25,679 nucleotides of DNA from CAYJNO01 sp964371715 (GCA_964371715.1 CAYJNO010000026.1:1-25679), one strand, 5' to 3'. Numbered from the stretch's first letter, positions 8,080 to 16,816 are shown. Made by a program: numbers and translations. Notes: generated by a model not told the origin, from the sequence alone.

Positions 8080-9198
8080 TTATGATTCATTAATTGTTAT
8101 TTTTGAAAAGTAATTAATAACTATACTAAACACAAAAGATATAGCAAGTAATACAAATATATTAATGTTTGCCTGAATTAAGTTTTCATCAATGTTGAAT
8201 GCTAGTATTGGAATAAAAGTTAAATATTCTAACTCAATTAAATTATTCATAACAAAGCATAATGTAATTATCATCACAACAATAGAATAATAGTAGTTTA
8301 CATCACGAATTTTTATTGAGATAAAACTAAATAAACTACTTGAAAATATGATAATTGATAACAAGTAACTTAGTTTTACAATAATTGCTTCTAATGAATT
8401 TAGATATATAATAGTATCTTTAAAATTTAATAAATAACTATTTATCGAATAAAAATAGTTAACTTCTCCAAATCCATCTATGATAAATATAAGTAATGAA
8501 CAAATAAATAAAGATATTAGAAATAATAGAATTGTATATATCAATGAAGCCATTATTTTAGAAAGTAAAATTTTACTTTTTGAGTATGTATTAGTATAAA
8601 CAATTTTATATGTATTATATTCAAAGTCATCTAGAATAAGTGTTGAAACAATAATTATATTTATTATTAATAATATAATTATTGTTATAGTATTTATTGA
8701 TAAAAATAGATAGTTAAGCATATTCATTTCATATTCTGTTTCATATGGTCTAATATTATTTTCTAAAAAAATATTATTTATTTCTATCTGATTTAGGTAA
8801 TCAAAATCAGAATAATTACCATTAAAGTTAAAACTGCTATCTTGTAAAATCAATGTCATATAGAAATTTTCTAATAACAAACGTTCTTGCCATGACATTT
8901 TGTTTGACTCTAAAGATTCATTATCAATCTTTAAATCAAATAGAACATCATTGAAACTTTCAATATATAAATTATCACTGTTTGATAAATAATTTGAAGA
9001 TCTTTGATTTAATTTAATAGTCTGTACTTCTTGGAATGTAACTTCAATAGAATCTTTAAATTCATTTATTTTTTCATTGTTCAGATTTCCATAATAAAAG
9101 TATAGAGAAGAAAAATAGCAAAGAAGAAAAGCAAATAATACAAATATTAATTTATTCTTTATTAAATAAATTAATTCATTATACATTAGTTTAAGCAT
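8080..9198 (-). CDS. ABC-2 type permease, second membrane subunit of the RiPP exporter
   Basis: This 372-residue membrane protein has one N-terminal segment (about 15-33), a hydrophilic domain of some 130 residues that should face outside, and then five or so segments from about 167 to 365, ending in a short tail (KITINES). This is the ABC-2 permease plan. Its ATG overlaps the end of the ATPase gene (9191-9198), so it is coupled to it. With the ATPase and the other permease at 10088 it probably forms a heteromeric exporter. Given the maturase genes upstream, the cargo is most likely the modified peptide, or the pump may confer self-immunity. Sequence alone does not decide between export and immunity. 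Confidence 0.8.
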   Translation of the reverse strand: MLKLMYNELIYLIKNKLIFVLFAFLLCYFSSLYFYYGNLNNEKINEFKDSIEVTFQEVQTIKLNQRSSNYLSNSDNLYIESFNDVLFDLKIDNESLESNKMSWQERLLLENFYMTLILQDSSFNFNGNYSDFDYLNQIEINNIFLENNIRPYETEYEMNMLNYLFLSINTITIIILLIINIIIVSTLILDDFEYNTYKIVYTNTYSKSKILLSKIMASLIYTILLFLISLFICSLLIFIIDGFGEVNYFYSINSYLLNFKDTIIYLNSLEAIIVKLSYLLSIIIFSSSLFSFISIKIRDVNYYYSIVVMIITLCFVMNNLIELEYLTFIPILAFNIDENLIQANINIFVLLAISFVFSIVINYFSKITINES

Positions 9199-10075
9199 TA
9201 TTATTCCTTAATATATCTACGTATTCATCCTCAAGTTTTGATTCTTCCTTAATTATATCAATGATATCAATTTCTTCTTTTGTAATTACTTTTACTAATT
9301 CTCTTAAATTTTCGCCTTTATATTTGTAGTAACAATCTGCACCATCATATTTTACTATGTCAAAATTTTTATAGTTACTAAGGTTTATAGTTGAACTTAG
9401 TAAGATACTATAAACTTTTTTTTCTTTGTTATGATTAACATCTAATAATTTACCTTCATTAATCCAAATAATACGATCAACTAGTCTTTCAATTTCATTT
9501 AAGTAATGTGAACTAATGAATATAGAAATATTTTTTTCTTTAGCTAGCTTGAATAATAAATTTCTTAAATCAATGACTCCCTTAAAATCTAGTCCATTTG
9601 TTGGTTCATCTAATATTAGTAGTTTTGGATCATTTAGTAATGCTGTTGCAATGGCTAGTCTTTGTTTCATACCCATTGAATAAGTTTTAACTTTATTATT
9701 AATATTATCATTGATATCCATAAAGTCTATAACATCTTTAACCTTACTTTTTTTAACATTTTTGATTAATGCAAAAAAATCTATGTTTTCTTTTCCTGTT
9801 AAATTTGGATAAAATGCTGGATATTCAATTTGTCCGCTGATATAAGATAAGCACTTTTCACGTTCTTTTTTTAAATCATGACCACAAATGTTGATTGATC
9901 CTGATGTTGGACTAACTAGTGTCAATAGTGCTTTCATAGTAGTTGATTTGCCAGCACCATTTGGCCCAACAAAACCTACAATTTCTCCTTCATATAAATC
10001 GAATGAGATGTTTTTTAGTACTTGTTTTTTTCCATAAAACTTATTCAGATTATTTACACTTATTATTTTTTCCAT
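9191..10075 (-). CDS. ABC transporter ATP-binding protein of the RiPP operon
   Basis: This 294-residue ATPase energises the two flanking permeases. Walker A is GPNGAGKST (about 37-45), the signature is YSMGMKQRL, Walker B is LLILDEPTNGLD and the H-loop is ISSHYL, all intact. The last 80 residues form the C-terminal extension common in the drug/peptide-export subgroup (CcmA/BcrA-like). It starts at ATG with TTAGGAGA upstream, 12 bases after the stop of the permease at 10088. The BcrA-type family includes bacitracin and lantibiotic immunity pumps, which fits peptide export or self-protection. All catalytic elements suggest an active protein. Confidence 0.92.
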   Translation of the reverse strand: MEKIISVNNLNKFYGKKQVLKNISFDLYEGEIVGFVGPNGAGKSTTMKALLTLVSPTSGSINICGHDLKKEREKCLSYISGQIEYPAFYPNLTGKENIDFFALIKNVKKSKVKDVIDFMDINDNINNKVKTYSMGMKQRLAIATALLNDPKLLILDEPTNGLDFKGVIDLRNLLFKLAKEKNISIFISSHYLNEIERLVDRIIWINEGKLLDVNHNKEKKVYSILLSSTINLSNYKNFDIVKYDGADCYYKYKGENLRELVKVITKEEIDIIDIIKEESKLEDEYVDILRNNNA

Positions 10076-10087
10076 AAATTTTGTCTC

Positions 10088-11392
10088 CTAAAGTTCTAAT
10101 TTATTAATTGAGATGTAATTAATAATAAATAAAGTTGAAATTAAGATTAATACATTTATTAATACTGCAAAAAATGTAGTATGTGAAAATCCCTCAATTA
10201 AACTTAATGGATTTAATCCATCTATTAAACTAAACTTTGGTATTAATAAATCAGTAAGATACTCCAATCCAATAAAACCAAGTAATCCAATTATTCCAAA
10301 GCCAAGTTTTTTTGTGTTTATTTCAAAACATATTTGTACAAGTATCAAAGTTATTAAACAAAGAGTATTTAAAGTTATTGCTAATAAAATGACCATTATA
10401 TTTGATGTTGTATTAATACCTAAAGGTAAAGCATCGATATATCTTCCAGTTCCATCAATTCTAGGAACATTACTTATAAGTATTTGATCATAATAGTTTA
10501 AAAATCCATCAGATCCAACATTGCTTAATTCTAGAGGATTTAATAAATTTGTTAATCCATATTCATAAATCAAAACAGTTATGTCTATATCATAGTTGCC
10601 TTCTGTAACAAAATAATATATTTGAAATATTATCATGGTGCTTAATATAATAAAAATACTAACAAAAACGATACTTAATAGTTTAATTATAATATATGAT
10701 ACTTTTTTCATATTAGTTGACATATAAATTTTACATATGCCATTTTTTAAATCAGATGAAATATTACCAGTTGTTAAAACAAAAGAAGATAACAATAATA
10801 TAATTGGCATCACATTTCTAATAAATTGATAAATAAATGTTCTTGAATTAATAGTGTTGGGCATTATTATTTCAACATTATTTTCATAACAGTAATAATG
10901 CTGCTTAGTATATATTGCAGCAATATTAAGCATTGTATTTTGAGGACCTGACGCTAAAAATGCTACTGGATCTTCATTATCTTTATAAATATTATTATAT
11001 ATATTATTTAAATGCTCTGAGCTATAATCATATAATATATCATTAACATTATATTCACTCTCTATTATTAGTTTTACATCGTTTCCAAATATCATAAGAT
11101 ATTGATAGTAGTATTCTTTTGAATTATTATCATTTAATGCATTATACAAGTTTTGATAAACTAAAGATGTATCTAAAAATAACTCCTCATCATATGAATT
11201 ATAAAAAGAATAATTTGCATTATATGCTTGAAAGTTATAGTCTAATTGTTTGTTAATATCTAATTTTTCTTTATTTTCAGCTGTATTTATCATAATAATA
11301 GTGATAATTATAGAAATACAAAAAAGAAAAATAAACTTACTTGAAAATATTAGATTTCTAATTTCTCTACCTAGTAACGATAATGCCCTCAT
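10088..11392 (-). CDS. ABC-2 type permease, first membrane subunit of the RiPP exporter
   Basis: This 434-residue membrane protein has a first segment at about 18-35, a long hydrophilic region rich in Tyr and Asn to about 190 (probably extracytoplasmic), then five further segments (about 193-210, 230-255, 330-355, 362-375 and 405-428). Between segments three and four is a second exposed loop of around 70 residues. It shares this plan with the permease at 8080 but not obvious sequence, which suggests a heterodimeric channel. A GGAAGG site precedes the ATG, and it lies 16 bases after the acyl-carrier-related gene. It is probably part of the exporter or immunity pump for the peptide made from the gene at 14289. 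Confidence 0.8.
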   Translation of the reverse strand: MRALSLLGREIRNLIFSSKFIFLFCISIIITIIMINTAENKEKLDINKQLDYNFQAYNANYSFYNSYDEELFLDTSLVYQNLYNALNDNNSKEYYYQYLMIFGNDVKLIIESEYNVNDILYDYSSEHLNNIYNNIYKDNEDPVAFLASGPQNTMLNIAAIYTKQHYYCYENNVEIIMPNTINSRTFIYQFIRNVMPIILLLSSFVLTTGNISSDLKNGICKIYMSTNMKKVSYIIIKLLSIVFVSIFIILSTMIIFQIYYFVTEGNYDIDITVLIYEYGLTNLLNPLELSNVGSDGFLNYYDQILISNVPRIDGTGRYIDALPLGINTTSNIMVILLAITLNTLCLITLILVQICFEINTKKLGFGIIGLLGFIGLEYLTDLLIPKFSLIDGLNPLSLIEGFSHTTFFAVLINVLILISTLFIINYISINKLEL

Positions 11393-11408
11393 TATAAATT
11401 CCTTCCTT

Positions 11409-11681
11409 TTAATTTAAATTGTTATGCTTATTTAATTTATTGCTTGTCAATTCACTAATTTCTTTTATTGTGTATAGATTATTATTCAAGAAATCTTCTT
11501 CATTAAATTGTATATTAAAATATTTTTCTATAACTTTTATATAAATAAATAGTTCTTGATAAGTAATTTCTTTGTTTTCAAATAATACGGAAGAAATATC
11601 TGAGATATTTTCATTAAACAATAACATATAAATATTTTTAACCTTGTTAAATACTTCATTGTAGTCTTTTAATAATATCAT
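11409..11681 (-). CDS. acyl-carrier-related peptide maturation protein (TIGR04069-like)
   Basis: I place the start at ATG 11681, since GGAGG (11691-11695) is nine bases upstream; the longer frame from 11708 would put that site inside the gene. The 90-residue product looks like an acyl carrier protein in its helical plan: VIEKYFNIQF corresponds to the ACP helix II end and TIKEISELTSNKL to the last helix. The DSL motif that carries phosphopantetheine is not there; Tyr/Thr (EITYQE) sits at its position. This matches the acyl-carrier-related proteins described in clostridial Cys-rich peptide (CcpM) clusters. Its role is unknown; a docking or scaffold function is inference. It overlaps the preceding gene by 26 bases. 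Confidence 0.65.
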   Translation of the reverse strand: MILLKDYNEVFNKVKNIYMLLFNENISDISSVLFENKEITYQELFIYIKVIEKYFNIQFNEEDFLNNNLYTIKEISELTSNKLNKHNNLN

Positions 11682-12714
11682 TAGTAATTTCCTCCATATC
11701 AATATCAATATTTATATCATATACTTTCACATTACTATTTTCTTCATATTTTTTTAAATTCCTTCTTATTTTATCTTCTGAAAATGAGACTAAATTAACT
11801 TTAGAATCTATTACATAGTTATCGTTCCACAAATATATTTGATTACTTATAAATGCTGAATATAAATCCCAATTAAACTTATGTTTAATATCATTGGCAA
11901 TGTCTGATAAAATTTCGTTATTAACTGTGTCACTAACATTAGCTATAAAATAATCAACTTCACATGCCTCTTTAATTACATATGCAAATTCACTGAAATT
12001 GAAAATAAAATTATTATCTAATCTCATTAATGCGGAAGCATATTCTAAAATTATTATGGAAGGGGTATGTTTACTACAAATATTTTCCAGTTGTGAATTC
12101 AATTTAAAAACTTTATCTATAAAATTTGTTTCGTTATTTAATATTGAAGGATAATAATTTTCAAAATTATCTACATATTGAGCATTTTTATCATCAGCAA
12201 TAGAGTAACATTTTATTTTTTTTTCAACGAACTTTTCTGATAATTTAATCATTATATCAATATTATCAGGCATTTTATATAATCCTCCAACAAGAATTAC
12301 TGGTACATTAATATCAAAATAAAATCCATGTTTTGTTTCACTATTATCATCTATTATATTAATTTTATTGATATCTATTTTGGAGAAATGTGATGAAAAT
12401 AGAATGTATATATTTTTTAAAATATATATTCTATTAAAAATAATACTAGCAATGTGTTCAAAAAACTCATTAAGTATATCAAATGTATCATCAAGTATGA
12501 AAATATTATCATAAATATAATCATTAACTTCATTTAAAGGATTTATTTCAATACCTGTATAACATCTATTAAATATTATTGATAAGTCCTCATAAGCTAA
12601 ATTTGATTTTGAATCACAAAACAGCTTGGTATTATCATATTTTCTAAACAAGTAGTTTGCGATATAGTAATTTTTTTTATTTATAGGATAGATTAGATTG
12701 ATTTTATTACTCAT
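11656..12714 (-). CDS. peptide maturation system protein (TIGR04066-like)
   Basis: This 352-residue soluble protein has no signal peptide. After about 130 variable residues comes a segment (VPVILVGGLYKM, then IKLSEKFVEKKIKCYSIADD) that looks like a Rossmann-type beta-alpha unit. A second one follows (PSIIILEYASALMRLDN, then VDYFIANVSD). I associate this order, next to a radical SAM maturase and an acyl-carrier-related protein, with the TIGR04066 peptide-maturation family of clostridial Cys-rich peptide clusters. The family assignment is from memory and gene order, not a search. Biochemical function is not established. Its ATG overlaps the maturase stop by eight bases and an AAGG site is present. 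Confidence 0.6.
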   Translation of the reverse strand: MSNKINLIYPINKKNYYIANYLFRKYDNTKLFCDSKSNLAYEDLSIIFNRCYTGIEINPLNEVNDYIYDNIFILDDTFDILNEFFEHIASIIFNRIYILKNIYILFSSHFSKIDINKINIIDDNSETKHGFYFDINVPVILVGGLYKMPDNIDIMIKLSEKFVEKKIKCYSIADDKNAQYVDNFENYYPSILNNETNFIDKVFKLNSQLENICSKHTPSIIILEYASALMRLDNNFIFNFSEFAYVIKEACEVDYFIANVSDTVNNEILSDIANDIKHKFNWDLYSAFISNQIYLWNDNYVIDSKVNLVSFSEDKIRRNLKKYEENSNVKVYDINIDIDMEEITNDIIKRLQ

Positions 12715-13723
12715 ATTTTTTTACCTTCTCGATATATTTGTTTTCCTCAATTTCTTTAAATATTATTTTCAGTTTGATTTTTTCATGAAATGCTTGCTTA
12801 TATAATTCACAATATTTATCAGTTTGTTCTGATTCAATACCAACAGAGCACATTAAACAATCAGAATATGCGAAGCAATTATTACACTTGTTCAATAATT
12901 GTTTGGTACAATTAATAACTTTTAAACATTTTTCTATATCAAATCCGTCATATATATTTCCTACAACATTTTTAGGGTTTAGTTCTGATAACTTTTCACA
13001 ACTCATGATATTTCCATTTGTTAATACAAATATTTTGGCTATCCCAGGGATACATTGTCCACCTGGTAACACATTATCATTTATATTGCTAGTTTTTATA
13101 TACTTTATATTATTAAGTTGATGCAAATATACATTTTGAAAATATTTCAATTTTTTTGTTAAGTCAAATTTTTTCTCAATTGATGATAATGCTAAAAAAT
13201 TCATATATTGATTTTCATAATTGAAATCTGATGAGTAAATATTTTTTTCTTCAAGAAAGTCATCATTTTTTAATAATATCCTTATATCTAATTCATCTAA
13301 GAATTTATATTTCTCCTTTATACTAATATGCTCAGCAATACTTCTTTTTGGATCTACCACCATCATTAATCTTATATGCATTTTATAGTATTCCCTGTGA
13401 TTTAGGTATAAATACTTTAAATTATCGATTACCGAATCAAAAACACTTTTTCTAGATTCAAAAAAAACTCTGTTTTCATCATTAATCTCTTTGTCTCCAT
13501 CTATACTTACAAACAAATTTACATTATTTCTTATCAAAAAATCAATGTGTTCATTGTTCAATAGAGTCAAATTTGTAATAATATTATATGTTATTTCATT
13601 TTTTCTAAATAGCGAATTAGATTTTTCAATTACTGTCTTTATTAGCTCAAACTCTAATAATGGTTCGCCTCCATAAAATTCAATTATTTTATATTCTGAA
13701 TCCCACGAATGTTTAGATAAAAA
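12707..13723 (-). pseudogene. radical SAM/SPASM maturase, C-terminal part after a frameshift
   Basis: This frame continues the radical SAM protein whose N-terminus is at 13684-14121. From about 13723 it encodes KIIEFYGGEPLLEFELIK, whose GGEP is the conserved second motif of the radical SAM barrel that binds the SAM amino group, then INLFVSIDGD-like barrel strands. The C-terminal region is a SPASM/twitch-type Cys set (GGQCIPG, MSCEKL, then CNNCFAYSDCLMC and DKYC) for auxiliary iron-sulfur clusters, as in peptide-modifying maturases that make Cys thioether bonds. The first ATG in this frame (13570) is inside the barrel, so it is not a true start. Restoring one T near 13719-13723 rebuilds a protein of about 470 residues, similar in size and layout to CcpM. 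As sequenced the gene appears broken. Confidence 0.8.
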
Positions 13724-14121
13724 GTGACTGCATTTAAGGCCACTTCTTTGTCCATTCTTTCCAGCGAATGTTTTCTATCATATGAACCATCCTGTGAGTA
13801 TGGACAGTAAAAACATCTTAAATTACAGCTCTTTGTTACCTGCAATACCATTTTTTTTATTAATCTACTCTGTTGCTCAATTGAGTGATAACTAGATTTT
13901 GTGTCAATGTCATTGTGTATTCTATTTGCAAAATAACCAGATTTATATAATTTTTGTATTTCTTCATTATCTTCTATTATTTCTTCTTTTAATTTATTAT
14001 ATGTATCATTTGTAATTAATGTATAACTCTTGATAACATCATTATATATATATTTAGCTAATGGTGTTTTTAATATTAAACTACTTGTTTTAGTTAAATC
14101 TATCATTTGTAGTATTACCAT
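13684..14121 (-). pseudogene. radical SAM maturase, N-terminal part (CcpM-like)
   Basis: The first ~90 residues have a peptide-recognition-like N-terminal region (IYNDVIKSYTLITNDTYNKL). The radical SAM cluster motif follows: LQVTKSCNLRCFYCPYSQ, giving CxxxCxxC for the 4Fe-4S cluster that cleaves SAM. The frame then ends at RGIQNIK, while the sequence one frame over continues the barrel to YGGEP. The break lies at a run of five T on the minus strand (13719-13723); six T would give VTFLSKHSWDSEYK and an intact enzyme. The start is uncertain: ATG 14121 and ATG 14106 both lack a good ribosome site, while an AAAGGTAG site upstream is followed by ATG TAA. Sequencing error, real inactivation and regulated slippage are all possible. 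Confidence 0.8.
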
Positions 14122-14238
14122 AAAAATATGTAAAATTACATATCTACCTTTCTATTTATATATTAATTCTATATTCAATTAATATAATGACTAATCTTTA
14201 GTAATGATATTTGGAAATTATAGTTAACTTTAATTGGT

Positions 14239-14280
14239 TATAAAACGGAATAAACGATTTTTTCGTAATTCCGTTTTATA
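14239..14280 (-). terminator. strong hairpin between precursor and maturase genes
   Basis: The arms 14239-14251 (TATAAAACGGAAT) and 14268-14280 are perfect complements over 13 bp. The loop contains a second small stem (ACGA/TCGT), and the distal arm carries TTTT after the GC core. It lies just after the precursor stop. Partial termination here would give more precursor than maturase transcript, as is common in RiPP operons. Confidence 0.65.
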
Positions 14281-14288
14281 AATTATGC

Positions 14289-14441
14289 TTAAGTATGTCC
14301 TACAGAATTAGCTACAGATGCTCTATCGCTAAAATACATTGTAGATCCATCAGACACATAGAATGGTGCTCCGTAACATGCGTATGAAATACACACACAT
14401 CTTTTTGACATTACACGCAATGATTTATTTCTTTTCAACAC
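14289..14441 (-). CDS. RiPP precursor peptide with a CxC...C core
   Basis: The ORF is 50 residues from a GTG at 14439-14441 with AAAGGAGA seven bases upstream; a TTG follows directly as an alternative start. A short basic leader (MLKRNKSLRVMSKR) precedes a core beginning CVCISYACYG (Cys15, Cys17, Cys22). The rest is rich in Ser, Asp and Tyr with a near-repeat YVSDGS/YFSDRAS, ending VGHT. It stands directly before the radical SAM maturase on the same strand with its own promoter and a trailing hairpin, the usual position and size of a RiPP precursor. The modification is inferred: SPASM maturases often link Cys sulfur to an acceptor residue, and the Asp/Ser/Tyr repeat could provide acceptors. 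Only three Cys is few for a Clo7bot-type peptide, so the family is uncertain. Product activity (bacteriocin or signal) is not known. Confidence 0.75.
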   Translation of the reverse strand: MLKRNKSLRVMSKRCVCISYACYGAPFYVSDGSTMYFSDRASVANSVGHT

Positions 14442-14467
14442 AATTATTCTCCTTTCTATTATTTTAT

Positions 14468-14496
14468 TACATATACAAATAATATATTATGGTCAA
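14468..14496 (-). promoter_or_regulatory. promoter of the RiPP precursor
   Basis: On the minus strand TTGACC (14496-14491) is separated by 17 bases from TATGTA (14473-14468), and the precursor start codon lies about 27 bases after the -10. The -35 matches the vegetative consensus at five of six positions; the -10 is weaker. Confidence 0.5.
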
Positions 14497-14499
14497 TTA

Positions 14500-15300
14500 T
14501 TTATCAAACGATATTATTTTCTTTAGCTAACACCTTGACAAAATATTAATCATATTTCAAATACACTGTACAATTTGTAGTTTACATTCCTACAAATAAA
14601 TAAAGTTATTATTTATGGTGGTAATTACAATATAACCAATCATTTGCATTTATTTGAATATATTAACTTACATCTCTTTTAATTTTTCATATGCTTAACT
14701 TTTTTATTACTTTTGTATGATAATTTGCATTTAAGTATAATATAACACCATTTTTCTTGCTCTAATGTGTATAGCGTATTTTCTGTTAGAAATCCTGCTT
14801 CCATAGAATTCTTAAATTTAATTTATTTCATCACTCTGCTTTATCGAGACTATATAACTTAGCATAAATTTATCATCCTAATGCAAACAAAAGAAGTAGT
14901 GTTGTTTTGTGTTCTATATTTATGAATAAACCGTTATTTATATTTGTTCAATACATTTAGAAAATTTTGGATTTCTAAAGTGTGTGTAATGCTAATATTA
15001 TTTAATGATGAAGAAAGTAAGTGCTAATGTTTATGGCTGTGAAATCTAAAATTAATAGTAACTATAATAATGTTATAGTAAAAAAAAGTAATTTTTAATT
15101 AGTAGAAAAATGAATTATACTTATGATAAATCACACTTTTAATTTAAAAGTTTAATTTACATTATCATTAATAGGCACATAATTTAGACACATAAATTAA
15201 ACTCATTTATTACAATAATAACTTTAAAGAGCAAGGCTAATCATTAACAAATTGTATTTTGATAGCTAAATTGATTTATTTAATATTATAAATATATCTT
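14500..15300. other. gene-free stretch upstream of the RiPP operon
   Basis: No supported gene is seen on either strand. I looked for further Cys-rich precursor copies, because such clusters often carry several, and found none with a ribosome site. Confidence 0.45.
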
Positions 15301-15322
15301 TTTAACGCATATATCCTCCAAA

Positions 15323-15418
15323 TCAGTTAATGTTAGTTTTGGCATTTTGTGCACTTTCTTCTAATGTTTCATTTTTTTTCTTAGCTCTAATAGCTCTTTT
15401 ACGCTCCATTTTACTCAT
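15323..15418 (-). CDS. 31-residue basic peptide, unknown
   Basis: An AAAAGGAG site is about nine bases before the ATG at 15416-15418, making translation likely. The peptide starts very basic (MSKMERKRAIRAKKK) and ends NETLEESAQNAKTNIN, so it is helical, soluble and without Cys or a signal sequence. It is followed at once by a second ribosome site (GGAGG, 15315-15319) leading only to ATG CGT TAA. The peptide could be a leader that has lost its core, a small regulator or a signalling peptide. Its position upstream of the RiPP operon on the same strand is suggestive, but the gap is about 880 bases. No family is recognised. Confidence 0.45.
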   Translation of the reverse strand: MSKMERKRAIRAKKKNETLEESAQNAKTNIN

Positions 15419-15638
15419 ATATTATATACTCCTTTTATTTAAGAAATTTAATTCATCTTTAAAAACTAATATGCATTATAGCATGCTTTATACATAAAAT
15501 AAAGTTGATTATATTATTGTACTTAGCTTAAATTATGTTATACCTTAAACTAATAATATTTCTAGTCATTAATTAAATATTCAATTAATACTTAATTCTA
15601 GTAATAGATATTAATGTTATGGCTATATAATAGCACAA

Positions 15639-15668
15639 AAGAGAATCGATGTTTTTATCGATTCTCTT
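15639..15668. terminator. bidirectional-looking intrinsic terminator
   Basis: The arms AAGAGAATCGAT (15639-15650) and ATCGATTCTCTT (15657-15668) pair perfectly over 12 bp around GTTTTT. T-rich sequence follows on both strands. It lies about 100 bases past the end of the membrane-protein gene at 15766 and probably ends that minus-strand transcript. Confidence 0.7.
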
Positions 15669-15765
15669 TATTATGTTTTTTACTTTCACCTAACACTTAT
15701 TTAAGTATATATGAAATAAGATTCTCTTTCATAAGGTTAAAGCCTTCGCTTTATGATAATAATAA

Positions 15766-16086
15766 TTACTTTTTAATTTTAAAAAATATTTTTCCAATAA
15801 AATTTCCAACAAGTGATATAATTCCATATCCCACAATATAAACAGAAGCTGTTGAATTATAGTAAATAAATATTGTTGGTGCAAATAGAAGTGCGACGAT
15901 TATTGGATAAATTATATTAAATGAATGTTTTATTCCATAAATTAATGAGGTTATAAAACATATTAAAGGTAATAAAATTAGCATAACTCCCATTGCAGTC
16001 CCAGTATCTTTAATAATTATAGGCATTAAATAAAATGCTATTATATTTATAATTAGATATGGTAACATTTCTTTGAAATTTTTCAT
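15766..16086 (-). CDS. small integral membrane protein
   Basis: This 106-residue protein has four hydrophobic segments (about 10-25, 30-48, 58-75 and 80-100) and a basic C-terminus (KIFFKIKK). The start has an ATAGGAGG site about seven bases upstream of ATG. No motif suggests a function. It is followed by a strong terminator and preceded by a short gap after the lipoprotein at 16184, so both may share a transcript. It does not resemble a known immunity protein closely enough to claim that. Confidence 0.65.
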   Translation of the reverse strand: MKNFKEMLPYLIINIIAFYLMPIIIKDTGTAMGVMLILLPLICFITSLIYGIKHSFNIIYPIIVALLFAPTIFIYYNSTASVYIVGYGIISLVGNFIGKIFFKIKK

Positions 16087-16183
16087 TGATTATCCCTCCT
16101 ATTATATAAACTTTTCTTATATCGATATGCAATATTTTCTTACAATATATGGCAAACTTTACTTCTACTAATTCAAAAACCAC

Positions 16184-16645
16184 CTATTCTAATGGTTCTA
16201 TTGCTTTACCATCTTCATCAACTAGAACTATTTTAGATGTAGATTGTTCATACAATTCAAAAGGTAATAAAGAATTTTCAGGATAAATTACATATCGCCA
16301 ACAATCATTGTGCCATACTATTTCCGTATTATTAACATTAAATGAAAAAGATAAAATAATTTCTTCATCCTTATAAAAATTATAAGTGCTGATATCCCCT
16401 ATTTCAATATCCTCGTTTTTTACAATATCTCCCAAGTATCCATTATTAAAAACATTAATAAATTCACTAATTTCATTTCTATCTATAATAGTTTTACTAT
16501 TTGCACCGTATTCTGGATTACCCATAGCAAGAGTAACGATGATTTTATTTACATCATTGCTTTCAATCGTCGATAAACTGTTCATCTTTTTTTGACATCC
16601 GAAAAGTGCCATTATTAACAATATTATCAGAACTATTTTTTTCAT
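16184..16645 (-). CDS. small lipoprotein, unknown function
   Basis: I choose ATG 16645, which GAGG precedes by six bases; an ATG at 16657 overlaps that site. The 153-residue product has a lipoprotein signal (MKKIVLIILLIMALFGC) with the lipobox LFGC, so the mature protein is anchored outside the membrane from Cys17. The remainder is a compact hydrophilic domain with a conserved-looking FYKDEEIILSFSF and a Trp-rich stretch (IVWHNDCWRYVIYP). Such small Bacillota lipoproteins with alternating beta strands are common, but the function cannot be assigned here. Confidence 0.7.
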   Translation of the reverse strand: MKKIVLIILLIMALFGCQKKMNSLSTIESNDVNKIIVTLAMGNPEYGANSKTIIDRNEISEFINVFNNGYLGDIVKNEDIEIGDISTYNFYKDEEIILSFSFNVNNTEIVWHNDCWRYVIYPENSLLPFELYEQSTSKIVLVDEDGKAIEPLE

Positions 16646-16816
16646 TTTGCACCTCATTTATAAATTGATAATCATTATATTCATTATACAACTTTTTTAT
16701 ATTATAAAAAATGACTTAATATGATGTGTGTTTACTGTATAGTTACATATGTTTTCTATATGATTTAAACTATAATTTATAGTTTTGGATAAACATAATA
16801 AGTAGTTTAATTATTA

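Noticed and set aside
14442..15300. Additional Cys-rich precursor copies, as in multi-copy Clo7bot clusters
   Set aside because: No further short ORF with Cys motif and ribosome site was found by eye on either strand.
16768..16786. AAACTAT/ATAGTTT hairpin after the VanW gene
   Set aside because: The stem is only AT and is not followed by a T-run, so it is not supported as a terminator.
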